Part shown: piece by piece, positions 49,663 through 57,935 of the stretch | How positions within the stretch are numbered: the stretch's first letter is position 1 | How the letters are laid out: each line of letters starts with the position of its first letter | NCBI RefSeq assembly: GCF_900177295.1 | Contig: NZ_FWZX01000005.1 | Span: forward strand, 186,001-250,000 | Length of the DNA stretch: 64,000 bases | Direction of reading: 5' to 3' | Source of the DNA: Tistlia consotensis USBA 355 | GTDB lineage: Bacteria > Pseudomonadota > Alphaproteobacteria > Kiloniellales > DSM-21159 | Translations under genes and position numbers: made by a program | The notes under the pieces: model-generated | The model's input: the letters and a program-made list of their open reading frames with translations, nothing else | The model's database searches: none | Told to the model about the DNA's origin: nothing

Positions 49663-50172
49663 GTGAAGGTCAACGATGCCGTGCCGGGCGCGATCCTGAT
49701 CGCGTTCGCCGCCGGGGTCCTCTACCAGACCCTGAGCTTTCCGCCGATGCCGGGCCAGGACTACGGCCCGGCCCTGTTCCCCCAGATCATCGGCATCCTG
49801 ATGGTGATCAGCGGCCTCGCGCTGGTCGTCCGCGGCCTGCGGACGCGGCGCGGCAGCGGCGCCGCGGGCGGCCCGACGGCAGGCGGCCGGATGCTCGAGG
49901 TCGCCGACTGGATGCAGTCGCCCGCCCACCTCGCGAACTTCGCGCTGCTGATCGCCCTGCTGATCTTCTACATCCTGGTCGCCAAGCCGCTCGGCTTCAT
50001 CCCGACCTCCTTCCTGGTGCTCGCGGCCCTGATGACCCGGCTGCGCGGCCTGAGGCACCTCGGCTCCAGCCTGGCCATCGCCGCCGTCGCCACCCTGGCG
50101 ATCCAGCAGATGTTCGGCGTCATCCTGCGGGTGCCGCTGCCCTGGGGCATCCTGCCCCCGGTCTCCTGGTAG
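49663..50172 (+). CDS. tctB: Tripartite tricarboxylate transporter small membrane subunit (TctB)
   Basis: A 169-residue protein with four hydrophobic helices. DAVPGAILIAFAAGVLYQ at the N-terminus and the GQDYGPALFPQIIGILMVISG segment are typical TctB. GTG start with GCGGAGGG ahead; a 100-base gap to tctC contains GC-rich inverted sequence (GGGCGGGACGG/CCGTCCCGCCC). Confidence 0.88.
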   Translation: MKVNDAVPGAILIAFAAGVLYQTLSFPPMPGQDYGPALFPQIIGILMVISGLALVVRGLRTRRGSGAAGGPTAGGRMLEVADWMQSPAHLANFALLIALLIFYILVAKPLGFIPTSFLVLAALMTRLRGLRHLGSSLAIAAVATLAIQQMFGVILRVPLPWGILPPVSW

Positions 50173-50182
50173 GGCCGGCACC

Positions 50183-51682
50183 ATGCATGCGATCGACCTC
50201 GCCTTCGGGCTGATCCTCGACCCCTACGTGCTGATGGTCATGATCATGGCCGGGCTGTTCGGCCTGTTCATGGGCGCGATCCCCGGCCTCTCGGCGACCA
50301 TGGCGACGGCGCTGCTGGTCCCGGTCACCTTCTTCATGGACCCGGTGCCCGCCCTGGCCGCCATCGTCACCGCGACGGCCATGGCGATCTTCGCCGGCGA
50401 CATCCCGGGCGCGCTGCTGCGCATCCCCGGCACGCCGGCCTCGGCGGCCTACGTCGACGAGGCCCATGCCATGACCCGCCGGGGCAAGGCCGAGCTGGCG
50501 CTCGGCGTCAGCCTGTCGAGCGCGATCATCGGCGGCCTGTTCGGCAGCGCCGTGCTGGCCAGCTCGGCGCCGGTGCTCGCCGACATCGCGCTCAACTTCA
50601 GCTCCTTCGAGTACTTCTGGCTGGCCTGTATGGGCCTGACCTGCGCCGCCTTCGTCGCCTCCGACGAGCCGCTGAAGGGCTTCGTCTCGCTGCTGCTCGG
50701 CCTGTTCATCGCGACCATCGGCATCGACCCGATGTCCGGCTTCCCGCGCTTCACCTTCGGCAACGTCGACCTGATGGGCGGCATCAACTTCATCCCGGCG
50801 ATGATCGGCATGTTCGCGCTGGCCGAGGTGATCCGCAGCGTCACCACCGTGAACCCGCAGCCGAAGGCGCCGCAGGAGAGGATCGGCAACGTCTTCAAGG
50901 GCCTCGGCCCGGTGCTCGGGCGCTACAAGCTGAACCTGCTGCGCGGCAGCGTGATCGGCACGCTGGTCGGCGCCCTGCCCGGCGCCGGCTCGGACATCGC
51001 CGCCTGGATCTCCTACGCCGTCTCCAAGAAGTTCTCGCGCGAGAAGGAGAAGTTCGGCACCGGCCACCCCGAGGGCATCGTCGACGCCGGCTCCTCGAAC
51101 AACGCCGGGCTCGGCGGCGCCTGGGTCCCGGCCCTGGTCTTCGGCATCCCCGGCGACTCGATCACCGCGATCGTCATCGGCGTGCTCTACATGAAGGGCA
51201 TGAACCCCGGGCCGACGGTGTTCCTCTACCACCCGGAGCTGATCTACGCGGTCTTCCTGTCATTCTTCCTGGCCAACCTGCTGCTGTTCCCGCTCGGCCT
51301 GCTGGCGATCAAGTCGTCGAAGCAGCTGCTGCACGTGCCGCGCGGCGTGCTGATGCCGCTGATCCTGATGTTCTGCATCGTCGGCACCTTCGCCATCAAC
51401 AACACGGTCTTCGACGTCGGCGTCATGCTGGTGCTCGGCCTGATCGCCTACATGATGGAGGAGAACGGCTTCCCGGTCGCCCCGGCGATCCTGGGGCTGG
51501 TGCTCGGGCCGCTGCTCGAGGACTCCTTCATGACCTCGATGATCAAGTCGGACGGCAACCTGCTGGCCTTCTTCGAGCGGCCGATCGCCGCCGGGCTCGG
51601 CGTGGTCACGCTGCTGATCTGGATCGCGCCGCTGTTCATCCACCTGCGCCGCCGCTACGCCTCGCCGGCGGGAGACGTGTAG
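50183..51682 (+). CDS. tctA: Tripartite tricarboxylate transporter large membrane subunit (TctA)
   Basis: A 499-residue membrane protein with about 12 helices. GAIPGLSATMATALLVPVTF (about 33-52), IPGALLRIPGTPASAAYVDEAH and GALPGAGSDIAAWISYAVSKK, followed by FGTGHPEGIVDAGSSNNA, are the conserved TctA repeats. It is 10 bases after tctB. Together with TctC and TctB it forms a cation-gradient-driven carboxylate importer. Confidence 0.93.
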   Translation: MHAIDLAFGLILDPYVLMVMIMAGLFGLFMGAIPGLSATMATALLVPVTFFMDPVPALAAIVTATAMAIFAGDIPGALLRIPGTPASAAYVDEAHAMTRRGKAELALGVSLSSAIIGGLFGSAVLASSAPVLADIALNFSSFEYFWLACMGLTCAAFVASDEPLKGFVSLLLGLFIATIGIDPMSGFPRFTFGNVDLMGGINFIPAMIGMFALAEVIRSVTTVNPQPKAPQERIGNVFKGLGPVLGRYKLNLLRGSVIGTLVGALPGAGSDIAAWISYAVSKKFSREKEKFGTGHPEGIVDAGSSNNAGLGGAWVPALVFGIPGDSITAIVIGVLYMKGMNPGPTVFLYHPELIYAVFLSFFLANLLLFPLGLLAIKSSKQLLHVPRGVLMPLILMFCIVGTFAINNTVFDVGVMLVLGLIAYMMEENGFPVAPAILGLVLGPLLEDSFMTSMIKSDGNLLAFFERPIAAGLGVVTLLIWIAPLFIHLRRRYASPAGDV

Positions 51683-51703
51683 AGCCATCCCGGCGCTGGC
51701 CCG

Positions 51704-51760
51704 CTCCCCCGCCCGGCCACCCATTCCAGGATACGGTCGTTGGGTGGCCGGGCGGGGGAG
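51704..51760. terminator. Perfect 20-bp stem hairpin after tctA
   Basis: CTCCCCCGCCCGGCCACCCA (51704-51723) and its exact complement (51741-51760) flank a 17-base loop. It lies 21 bases after the tctA stop and 35 bases before the dehydrogenase start. No T-tract on either side, so it may be a mRNA-stability element or attenuator, or another intergenic repeat. Confidence 0.55.
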
Positions 51761-51795
51761 AGGGCTGGAGCCGCACCATCCAACGGGAGATATTC

Positions 51796-52692
51796 ATGAG
51801 CGAGAAGCAAGCCATCGGCTTCGTCGGCGCCGGCCTGATGGGCCACGGCATGGCCAAGCACCTGCTGGCCGCGGGCCATCCCCTGACCATCCTCGGCCAC
51901 CGCAACCGCCAGCCGGTCGACGACCTGGTCGGCCGCGGCGCCAGGGAGGCGAAGACGCCGGCCGAGCTGGCCGCGGCCAGCGAGATCGTCTTCCTCTGCC
52001 TGCCGATGTCGGACCAGGTCGAGGCCGTCGTCGCCGGCCCCGACGGGCTGCTGCAGGGCGCCCGCGAGGGCCTGATCGTCGTCGACACCTCGACGGCCGA
52101 GCCGGGCTCGACCCTGCGCCTCGCCGAGGCCGCCGCGGCCAGGGGCGTGCGCTACGTCGACGCGCCGCTGACGCGCACGCCGAAGGAGGCCGAGGAGGGC
52201 CGGCTCAACACCATGGTCGGCGCGGACAAGGCGCTGTTCGACCAGCTCAAGCCGGTGATGGCCTGCTACGCCGAGAACGTGTTCCACGTCGGGCCGCTCG
52301 GCGCCGGGCACAAGCTGAAGCTGATCAACAACTTCATCGCCATGGGCCTGGCCAGCCTGGTCGCCGAGGCGGTGGCGACGGCGCGCAGCGTCGGCGTCGA
52401 CCTGGCGCAGCTCAACGCCCTGGTCTCGGCCGGGCCGGTCAACAGCGGCATCTTCCAGCGCATGATGGCCCAGGCCCTGGAGCAGGATCCCTCGGGCCTG
52501 CAGTTCGCGATCCGCAACGCCCGCAAGGACCTGCGCTACTTCAACGCCATGGCCTCGGAGGCCGGCCTGGTCGGCCTGATGGCGCCGGCGGCCCTGCAGA
52601 CCATGACCCTGGCGACCGCCAGCGGCCACGGCGAGGAGCTGGTGCCGCAGCTGGTCGACGTGCTGAGCGAGATGAACGGGGCGAAGGGCTAG
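51796..52692 (+). CDS. NAD(P)-dependent beta-hydroxyacid dehydrogenase (HIBADH family)
   Basis: A 298-residue enzyme. Dinucleotide motif GFVGAGLMGHGMAKHLLAAGH (GxGxxG at about 10-15), FLCLPMSDQVE, substrate loop VDAPLTRTPKEAEEGRLN (canonical: DAPVSGG), the catalytic-Lys helix GHKLKLINNFIAMG, and AIRNARKDLRYF near the end. It oxidises or reduces a 3-hydroxy acid of the hydroxyisobutyrate/tartronate type. The non-canonical LTRTP in place of VSGG suggests a divergent substrate. It follows tctCBA and may act on the imported acid. Confidence 0.88.
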   Translation: MSEKQAIGFVGAGLMGHGMAKHLLAAGHPLTILGHRNRQPVDDLVGRGAREAKTPAELAAASEIVFLCLPMSDQVEAVVAGPDGLLQGAREGLIVVDTSTAEPGSTLRLAEAAAARGVRYVDAPLTRTPKEAEEGRLNTMVGADKALFDQLKPVMACYAENVFHVGPLGAGHKLKLINNFIAMGLASLVAEAVATARSVGVDLAQLNALVSAGPVNSGIFQRMMAQALEQDPSGLQFAIRNARKDLRYFNAMASEAGLVGLMAPAALQTMTLATASGHGEELVPQLVDVLSEMNGAKG

Positions 52693-52741
52693 CGGTAGCG
52701 CTACTCCGCTCCATGGTTCGACGGGCTCACCATGAAGCGAA

Positions 52742-52770
52742 AGGGGACCAACCCGCCCGGTCGGTCCCCT
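52742..52770. terminator. Hairpin between convergent dehydrogenase and Rieske genes
   Basis: AGGGGACC pairs with GGTCCCCT; inside it ACC/GGT extends the stem. On the minus strand it is followed by a T-rich TTTCGCTTC, so it best fits termination of the Rieske transcript. It sits in a repeat-like segment, 52728-52815, with TTCGACGGGCTCACC on one side and GCTGAGCTTGTCGAAGGG on the other, related to the element at 39582. Confidence 0.55.
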
Positions 52771-52823
52771 AACTATCGTTCCCCGAATTCGCTGAGCTTG
52801 TCGAAGGGCGGAGCGAAAGCTCC

Positions 52824-54056
52824 CTATTCCGCCGCCAGCAGCTCCGCGTCGCGCTGCCGGACCGTGCCGGGCAGCGGCTCCTCGTCCAGCGAGGCGACCG
52901 GGCAGGCCTCGCGGATCTGCTGGTGGAACAGGCGCAGCGAGGACTCGATGCGCGACAGCGGCCCCGGATCGTAGCCGTGCGAGGCGAGGCCCTGCTGGAC
53001 CCGCTCGGACAGCCAGCGGTCCTCCTCGCCGACCTTGCCGTTGATCCGGTAGTTGAGATAGCGCAGCAGGCGCATCTCGCGGCGCTCGTCCTTGTGGCCG
53101 TAGATGCCGTAGCGCACCTGGCAGCGGGTCGGCCCGAGCGGCAGGATCTGGAAGTAGTCGACGCAGTCCGGATAGAAGTCGAGGCCGATGTTCGGCGGCA
53201 TGGTGAAGAACAGCCACTGCTTGCGCAGCTGCTCCGGGTAGGCGGCCAGCACCGTCGGCGCCAGCTTCTGGTACATCCGCTCGACCCAGTTCGACGAGGG
53301 CCGCTGCTTGAGCGTCGAGATCGAGCCGGCGACGCCGTGGGCGTTCTCGAAGCCCTCCATCTGGTTATCGAGCATCCGGTGGTAGCCGGGATGGCCGAGC
53401 GGGATGTGATAGTTCTCCAGGTTGTTGTCGACGCCGACCTTCCAGTTGGCGTCCCAGACCATGTCGTCGCCGAACTCGATGCGCTCCATCTCCTCGAGGC
53501 GGTAGGGCTTCAGGTGCTCGGCGAAGTCGCCCCAGGTCTCGGCGACGCTGTCCGGGCCCTGATGGTCCTCGGGCCGGGCGACGCGCACGAAGACGAAGCC
53601 GAAGAAGACCTCCAGCTCGATCTCCCGGAGGCCGAGCGTGGCCTTGTCGAGGCCGGGAAAGCTCCTCTCGCTCGGCACGCCCTTGAGCCGCCCGTCGAGC
53701 TCGTAGGCCCAGCCGTGATAGGGGCAGACCACGGCCTTCGGGCAGTTGCCGGTGCCGTCGAGCAGCTTCGAGCCACGGTGCCGGCAGACGTTGGCGAAGG
53801 CGCGCACGACGCCGTCGTCGCCGCGCAGCACCAGCACCGAATCGCGCATCAGCTCGAGCACGAAATAGTCGCCGGGCTGGCGCACGTCGTTGGCGTGACA
53901 GGCGATCTGCCAGCTGCCCAGGATGACCCGCTGGTATTCCAGGTCGAGCAGCTCGGCGTTGCGGTAGGTCCAGGCCGGCAGTCCGCGCACGGGATCGTCT
54001 GTGGTCGTGGGCATGGGGGTCTCGCCGCCACGCGTCGCGGTGTCGAGCGGCGCCAT
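52824..54056 (-). CDS. Rieske non-heme iron oxygenase, alpha subunit
   Basis: A 410-residue oxygenase. Rieske [2Fe-2S] ligands are C-x-H in VCRHRGSKLLD and C-x2-H in VVCPYHGWAYELDG (about 95-125). Mononuclear iron site: VDNNLENYHIPLGHPGYH with its Asp bridge and two His. It belongs to the group that includes ring-hydroxylating dioxygenases and the N-demethylases of glycine betaine, stachydrine and carnitine. No reductase or beta subunit is adjacent. An upstream operator shared with the aminotransferase operon suggests an amine substrate. The ATG at 54056 has GGAGAG ahead. Confidence 0.88.
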   Translation of the reverse strand: MAPLDTATRGGETPMPTTTDDPVRGLPAWTYRNAELLDLEYQRVILGSWQIACHANDVRQPGDYFVLELMRDSVLVLRGDDGVVRAFANVCRHRGSKLLDGTGNCPKAVVCPYHGWAYELDGRLKGVPSERSFPGLDKATLGLREIELEVFFGFVFVRVARPEDHQGPDSVAETWGDFAEHLKPYRLEEMERIEFGDDMVWDANWKVGVDNNLENYHIPLGHPGYHRMLDNQMEGFENAHGVAGSISTLKQRPSSNWVERMYQKLAPTVLAAYPEQLRKQWLFFTMPPNIGLDFYPDCVDYFQILPLGPTRCQVRYGIYGHKDERREMRLLRYLNYRINGKVGEEDRWLSERVQQGLASHGYDPGPLSRIESSLRLFHQQIREACPVASLDEEPLPGTVRQRDAELLAAE

Positions 54057-54116
54057 CGGCACTCTCCAAACGTGGTTCTTTCGGGAAGGCGGTCGCGTCT
54101 GCGGTCGCCATTGACT

Positions 54117-54137
54117 GAACGTTTGTTTAATCAAAAA
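54117..54137. promoter_or_regulatory. Operator shared with the 17-kb aminotransferase promoter
   Basis: GAACGTTTGTTTAATCAAAA matches GAACGACTGTTCAATCAAAA at 17021 at 17 of the first 20 positions (17 of 21 with the next base). Both lie on the same strand relative to a minus-strand gene start and at similar distance (61 and 73 bases upstream). Likely bound by one of the BetI-like repressors. Confidence 0.6.
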
Positions 54138-54369
54138 ATCGGCAAAAGTCAAGACGTGGCAATAACTAAGCGCGTCCAGGCTTGGGAAGAACTCTGAAAA
54201 TCCCTGAGGAATCCGGCGGTTAATTCGAGTCCTCGCAGGTGGCCGGCCAGCCGTCGCAGCGAGGCTTTTTCCAAGTCCGCCGCGAAGAACCTGTGCCGGG
54301 ATTTCCCTTCGCGGCCGCGCGCGTGCCGGCCAGAGTAGGCGCCCCGCAGCCGCACCAGGGAGATCCGCC

Positions 54370-55383
54370 ATGAAAGCCGTCGGCTACCGCCAGTCCAAGC
54401 CCATCGCCGAGCCCGATTCCCTGATCGACCTCACGCTGCCCGAGCCGACGCCGGGCCCGCGCGACCTGCTGGTCCGGGTCCAGGCGGTCTCGGTCAACCC
54501 GGTCGACACCAAGATGCGCCTGCGTGCGCAGCCGGCCGAGGGCGAGGTACAGGTGCTCGGCTGGGACGCCGCCGGCACGGTCGAGGCGGTCGGATCCGAG
54601 GTCACGCTGTTCCGGCCGGGCGACGCGGTCTTCTACGCCGGCGCCATCGACCGGCCGGGCAGCGACAGCGAGCTTCACCTGGTCGACGAGCGCATCGTCG
54701 GCCGCAAGCCCGCCTGCCTGGACTTCGCCGAGGCGGCGGCCCTGCCGCTGACCGCGATCACCGCCTGGGAGCTGCTGTTCGAACGCCTGGCCGTGCCCTA
54801 CGGCGTGAAGACCGGCGGCGGCAGCCTGCTGGTGATCGGCGGCGCCGGCGGCGTCGGCTCGATCCTGATCCAGCTGGCCAGCCGCCTGACCGGCCTGACC
54901 GTCATCGCCACCGCCTCGCGCCCCGAGACCGCCGACTGGGTGCGGCGCATGGGCGCCCATCACGTCGTCGACCACCGCCGGCCGCTCGACGAGGCGCTGG
55001 CCGACGTCGGGCTCGGGCCGGTCGAGCACGTCGCCGGCCTGACCGCGACGGAGCAGCATCTGCCGGCGATTGCGAAGCTGATCGCGCCCCAGGGCGGGCT
55101 GGCCGTGATCGACGACCCGAAGGCCTTCGACATCCTGCCGTTCAAGCGCAAGAGCGTGCGCATCGCCTGGGAGTTCATGTTCACCCGCTCGCTGTTCGGC
55201 ACCGCCGACATGATCGAGCAGCACCGGCTGCTGAGCGAGGTCTCGGCCCTGGTCGAGGCCGGCGTCCTGCGCAGCACGCTGACCGAGACCGCCGGTCCGG
55301 TCGACGCCGCGACCCTGCGCCGCGTGCACGCCCTGGTCGAGAGCGGCAAGGCGATCGGCAAGACCGTCCTGGCCGGCTTCTGA
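54370..55383 (+). CDS. Zinc-independent quinone oxidoreductase / alcohol dehydrogenase-like (MDR family)
   Basis: A 337-residue NADPH-binding medium-chain reductase. VSVNPVDTKMR (about 41-51) and GWDAAGTVEAVGSEV in the catalytic domain; AALPLTAITAWELLFERL; nucleotide motif GGAGGVGSILIQLASRL (about 158-174); DYTPL-type loop replaced by DHRRPLDEAL. It lacks the Cys cluster of zinc ADHs, so QOR-like. It is divergent from the Rieske gene; the 232-base gap between operator and start shows no other gene. Physiological substrate unknown. Confidence 0.87.
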   Translation: MKAVGYRQSKPIAEPDSLIDLTLPEPTPGPRDLLVRVQAVSVNPVDTKMRLRAQPAEGEVQVLGWDAAGTVEAVGSEVTLFRPGDAVFYAGAIDRPGSDSELHLVDERIVGRKPACLDFAEAAALPLTAITAWELLFERLAVPYGVKTGGGSLLVIGGAGGVGSILIQLASRLTGLTVIATASRPETADWVRRMGAHHVVDHRRPLDEALADVGLGPVEHVAGLTATEQHLPAIAKLIAPQGGLAVIDDPKAFDILPFKRKSVRIAWEFMFTRSLFGTADMIEQHRLLSEVSALVEAGVLRSTLTETAGPVDAATLRRVHALVESGKAIGKTVLAGF

Positions 55384-55522
55384 GCGCTGCGCCGGGGCGA
55401 TCCGGCAAGGCACCGGAACCCGCCGCCGGCTCGACGCATTCGACTTCCACGATCGGAAGACCAACATGGTTAAGAGGGCCGGCCGCCACCATGGCCGGCC
55501 GGCACGCCCGACGAGCAGGAGC

Positions 55523-56365
55523 ATGACCAACCAGGCCCGAGCCAGCAGCGCGCCCACCGACGGCGGCCCGTCCAGCCCGCTGGACGGCAGCGCGGCGATC
55601 CCGCTCTACCGCCAGCTGCTCGCCGACCTGAGGCGGCGCATCTTCGCCGGCGAGTTCGACCGCGCCAGCCAGCTGCCGAGCGAAGCCGGCATCGAGCGCG
55701 CCTACGGCGTCTCCCGGATCACCGTGCGCCGGGCGCTGCAGGAGCTCGAGCAGCAGGGCCTGATCCAGCGCCGCCAGGGACGCCCGACGCGCCTGACGCC
55801 ACGCCGGCTGCACGGTCCCGCCGAGGCCGAGCTGGACGCCGAGCTGGTGAACATCCTCAGCGTCGGCTTCCGGACCGAGACCCGGGTGATCGACATGGCG
55901 ATCGTGCCCGCCTCGGCCGAGATCGCGGCCCGGCTGGACGTACGGCCGGCGGCCCCGGTCCATCGGGTGGTCAGGCTGCGCCGGATGGGCGGCGCGCCGC
56001 TGTGCCGGTCGCTCGCCTACCTGCCGGTCGGCGTGATGGAGAGCCTGTCGCGCGCGACGCTGGAGAGCGAGCCGCTGCTGCTCGTCCTGGTGCGCAGCGG
56101 CCTGGTCATCGACCGGGTCGAGCAGTCGATCGCCGCGGTGACGGCGACGCCGGAGCTGGCCGGACCGCTCGAGGTCGAGGAGCATGCGCCGCTGCTGCTG
56201 ATCGAGCGCCTGTTCCGCGACGACCGGGGCCGCCCGGTGCAGCTCGTCTACCTGCACTTCCGCGCGGATCGCTACCGCTACGGCATGACCTTCCGGACCG
56301 CCCGCGACAAGCAGCAGTCCTCGACGCGCGTCGAGCCGGTCGACATGATCGCCGGCGAGAGCTGA
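55523..56365 (+). CDS. GntR-family (HutC subfamily) transcriptional regulator
   Basis: A 280-residue regulator. Winged HTH at about 26-95 (PLYRQLLADLRRRIFAGEF, QLPSEAGIERAYGVSRITVRRAL, QGLIQRRQGRPT), then a UTRA ligand domain at about 120-265 (PVHRVVRLRRMGGAPLCRSLAYLP; QLVYLHFRADRYRYGMTF). The ATG at 55523 follows GCAGGAGC. No operon partner: the gene to the right is convergent. Its effector is unknown. A regulatory link to the upstream oxidoreductase is possible. Confidence 0.88.
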   Translation: MTNQARASSAPTDGGPSSPLDGSAAIPLYRQLLADLRRRIFAGEFDRASQLPSEAGIERAYGVSRITVRRALQELEQQGLIQRRQGRPTRLTPRRLHGPAEAELDAELVNILSVGFRTETRVIDMAIVPASAEIAARLDVRPAAPVHRVVRLRRMGGAPLCRSLAYLPVGVMESLSRATLESEPLLLVLVRSGLVIDRVEQSIAAVTATPELAGPLEVEEHAPLLLIERLFRDDRGRPVQLVYLHFRADRYRYGMTFRTARDKQQSSTRVEPVDMIAGES

Positions 56366-56416
56366 GGCCGCTCGCAGGCCGCGGGCGCGCGGGCCGCGGG
56401 CCGCAAGGGGGCTCGG

Positions 56417-56692
56417 TCAGGGCTTCATGCGGGCTTCGATCTCGTGGATCTCCGCGGACAGCGACGACCAGAGCTCGTGCAGGCTGCCGTCGCCCGCCCG
56501 CGCCTCGAGGTCGCGCTCGGCCTGCTCGAGCTTGCCGCGCACCCGCTCGATCTCGGCGCGGAAGGAGTGGCCGTAGTCCGCGTCGATGTTGCCGAGATAG
56601 ATGTCGAGCTCCTGCAGCCGCTCGCGCAGGCGCTCCTGCTCGGCGCCGCGTCCCCCGGGCGCCGGGCGCTTCCCGGTCTCGGCGCCGCTCAT
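56417..56692 (-). CDS. Small coiled-coil protein (hypothetical), stress-operon member
   Basis: A 91-residue soluble protein, strongly helical and charged: EQERLRERLQELDIYLGNID, then FRAEIERVRGKLEQAERDLE and SLSAEIHEIEARM, giving two or three heptad stretches. No signal peptide and no recognised domain. Its ATG overlaps the stop of the 29-codon gene upstream (ATGA). The pair is downstream of an EcfG-type promoter at 56856-56880, so general-stress expression is likely. Confidence 0.65.
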   Translation of the reverse strand: MSGAETGKRPAPGGRGAEQERLRERLQELDIYLGNIDADYGHSFRAEIERVRGKLEQAERDLEARAGDGSLHELWSSLSAEIHEIEARMKP

Positions 56693-56778
56693 CGTCCGAC
56701 CCGGCCCTTCGACGGGCCCTCCTGGCTCCGCTGATCGCGGCGCGCATCGACCTCGCGTCGGTCGGTTCGGCGGGTCAT
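56689..56778 (-). CDS. 29-residue basic micro-protein, translationally coupled
   Basis: MTRRTDRREVDARRDQRSQE begins the peptide, which ends GRVGR. A near-perfect AGGAGG lies 8 bases before the ATG, and its stop overlaps the next start (ATGA). It is Arg-rich and may bind nucleic acid, or may act as a leader peptide coupling translation of the coiled-coil protein. First gene after the EcfG-type promoter. No homologue is recognised. Confidence 0.5.
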   Translation of the reverse strand: MTRRTDRREVDARRDQRSQEGPSKGRVGR

Positions 56779-56855
56779 CGCTGATCCTCCTGTGCCGGGG
56801 TTCGGCCGTGCCGCAAACGGCACGGCGACGCGGTCTGCGCGTCTGTCGTCGCGGT

Positions 56856-56880
56856 AACGAGGCCCGGACGGCCGGGTTCC
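56856..56880 (-). promoter_or_regulatory. EcfG-type promoter (leftward)
   Basis: On the minus strand GGAAC is followed after 17 bases by GTT (preceded by C), the consensus of the alphaproteobacterial general-stress sigma factor EcfG. It lies 78 bases upstream of the 29-codon gene and drives the 56.4-56.8 kb pair. Confidence 0.65.
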
Positions 56881-57067
56881 GGCAGCACGGCCGGCGCGGG
56901 CGTGGGAACTCCTGCCCCTGGACCGCGTTCTGGTCGTGTCAGAAGTCTCAGACTTCTCGGGACCGGCCGCGGCTCCCCTGCCCCCCACCCCCCGACGCCG
57001 CGGCCGGTCCACCCCTCTTCCCTCCCTTGCCAGAGCGCGGCGTGCCCAGGCGGCGGACAGGCGCCAG

Positions 57068-57092
57068 GGAACAAGGCCGTGCCACTTTCGTT
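57068..57092 (+). promoter_or_regulatory. EcfG-type promoter (rightward)
   Basis: GGAAC-N17-GTT (CGTT) on the plus strand, 55 bases before the small membrane protein at 57147. It forms a divergent pair with the site at 56856-56880 and has the same spacer length. Confidence 0.65.
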
Positions 57093-57146
57093 CTGGAGCG
57101 AGAACGGTCTCCACCGATCGGAGAGCCCTCGCTATCGGAGCGGACG

Positions 57147-57410
57147 ATGACCGACATGGCCCCCCCACCGGAAAGCCGGCGCCGTCGCTGGCTGTTCCGC
57201 GCCTGGATCGCCCTCACCATCGCGGTCGCGGGCTACGTCGCGCTGGCCGATCCCTTCGCGCTCGCCGGCGCGCTGCCGCACAGCTATCTCGCCTACAGCG
57301 TGCCGCCGCTGATGATCCTGCTGCTCGGCCTGTCGCTGGCCTGGCTGATCGCGCTGGTGTCCCGGCGCGCGCGGCCCGGCCGGCGCCCCGGCGCCGGACC
57401 GTCCGGGTGA
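57147..57410 (+). CDS. Small two-helix membrane protein (hypothetical)
   Basis: An 87-residue protein with helices at about 17-40 (LFRAWIALTIAVAGYVALAD) and 52-72 (YSVPPLMILLLGLSLAWLIAL), and an Arg-rich C-terminus. The first start is ATG with CGGAGCGG ahead. No family recognised. Driven by the EcfG-type promoter just upstream; co-transcribed with the next gene 22 bases downstream. Confidence 0.65.
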   Translation: MTDMAPPPESRRRRWLFRAWIALTIAVAGYVALADPFALAGALPHSYLAYSVPPLMILLLGLSLAWLIALVSRRARPGRRPGAGPSG

Positions 57411-57432
57411 CCGGCACGGCGCAGCCGAGCCG

Positions 57433-57747
57433 ATGAGCGACGAGAGCATCTACGAGGCGGAGCTGCGCGCCGCCGCCGGCCACGCCCGCGACGTCGCGGC
57501 GCGCGACCGGCTGATCCGCACCGCCGACCGCCTGGTGCGCGACGAGAATCTCGACATCGAGGAGCTTCTGCTGCTGTCGGTCGCCGCCATGGCGCTGCAG
57601 ACGCCGCACGAGCTCGAGAGCTGGGGGCGCTCGGTGGCGCGGCGCCACGGAGAGCTGACGGCCGCGGTCGAGGCCCTGCTCGAAAACGCCGCCGGGCGGC
57701 GCCCGCGGACCATGCCGAAGGCGCTCGACGGCGGCCGCCACGACTGA
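57433..57747 (+). CDS. Small helical soluble protein (hypothetical)
   Basis: A 104-residue protein, charged and helical (AELRAAAGHARDVAARDRLI; DENLDIEELLLLSVAAMALQ), with no signal, membrane segment or cysteines. It has no recognised family. Second gene of the presumed stress operon after the membrane protein. Normal GC and codon use for the genome support it as real. Confidence 0.6.
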   Translation: MSDESIYEAELRAAAGHARDVAARDRLIRTADRLVRDENLDIEELLLLSVAAMALQTPHELESWGRSVARRHGELTAAVEALLENAAGRRPRTMPKALDGGRHD

Positions 57748-57935
57748 CCCGCGCCGGCCGGCGCCGGGGAACCGAAAGGTGAACAGTCTCGACCGGATTC
57801 TTGTCCCAGTGAGGCAATTCCGCCGCATTCGGCAGGCGCCGTGTCGGCATTATGGAAATTTGCCCACAATCCCGAAAGTTCCTTTGGCCGGCCGGCCGGC
57901 CGCACCGACGTCGGGTGCTCGATGGGAGCATCCGC

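Noticed and set aside
57768-57791. GGAAC upstream of the first ECF sigma gene as another EcfG promoter
   Set aside because: No GTT at 16 or 17 bases downstream (the position reads TCG), so it does not fit the consensus.
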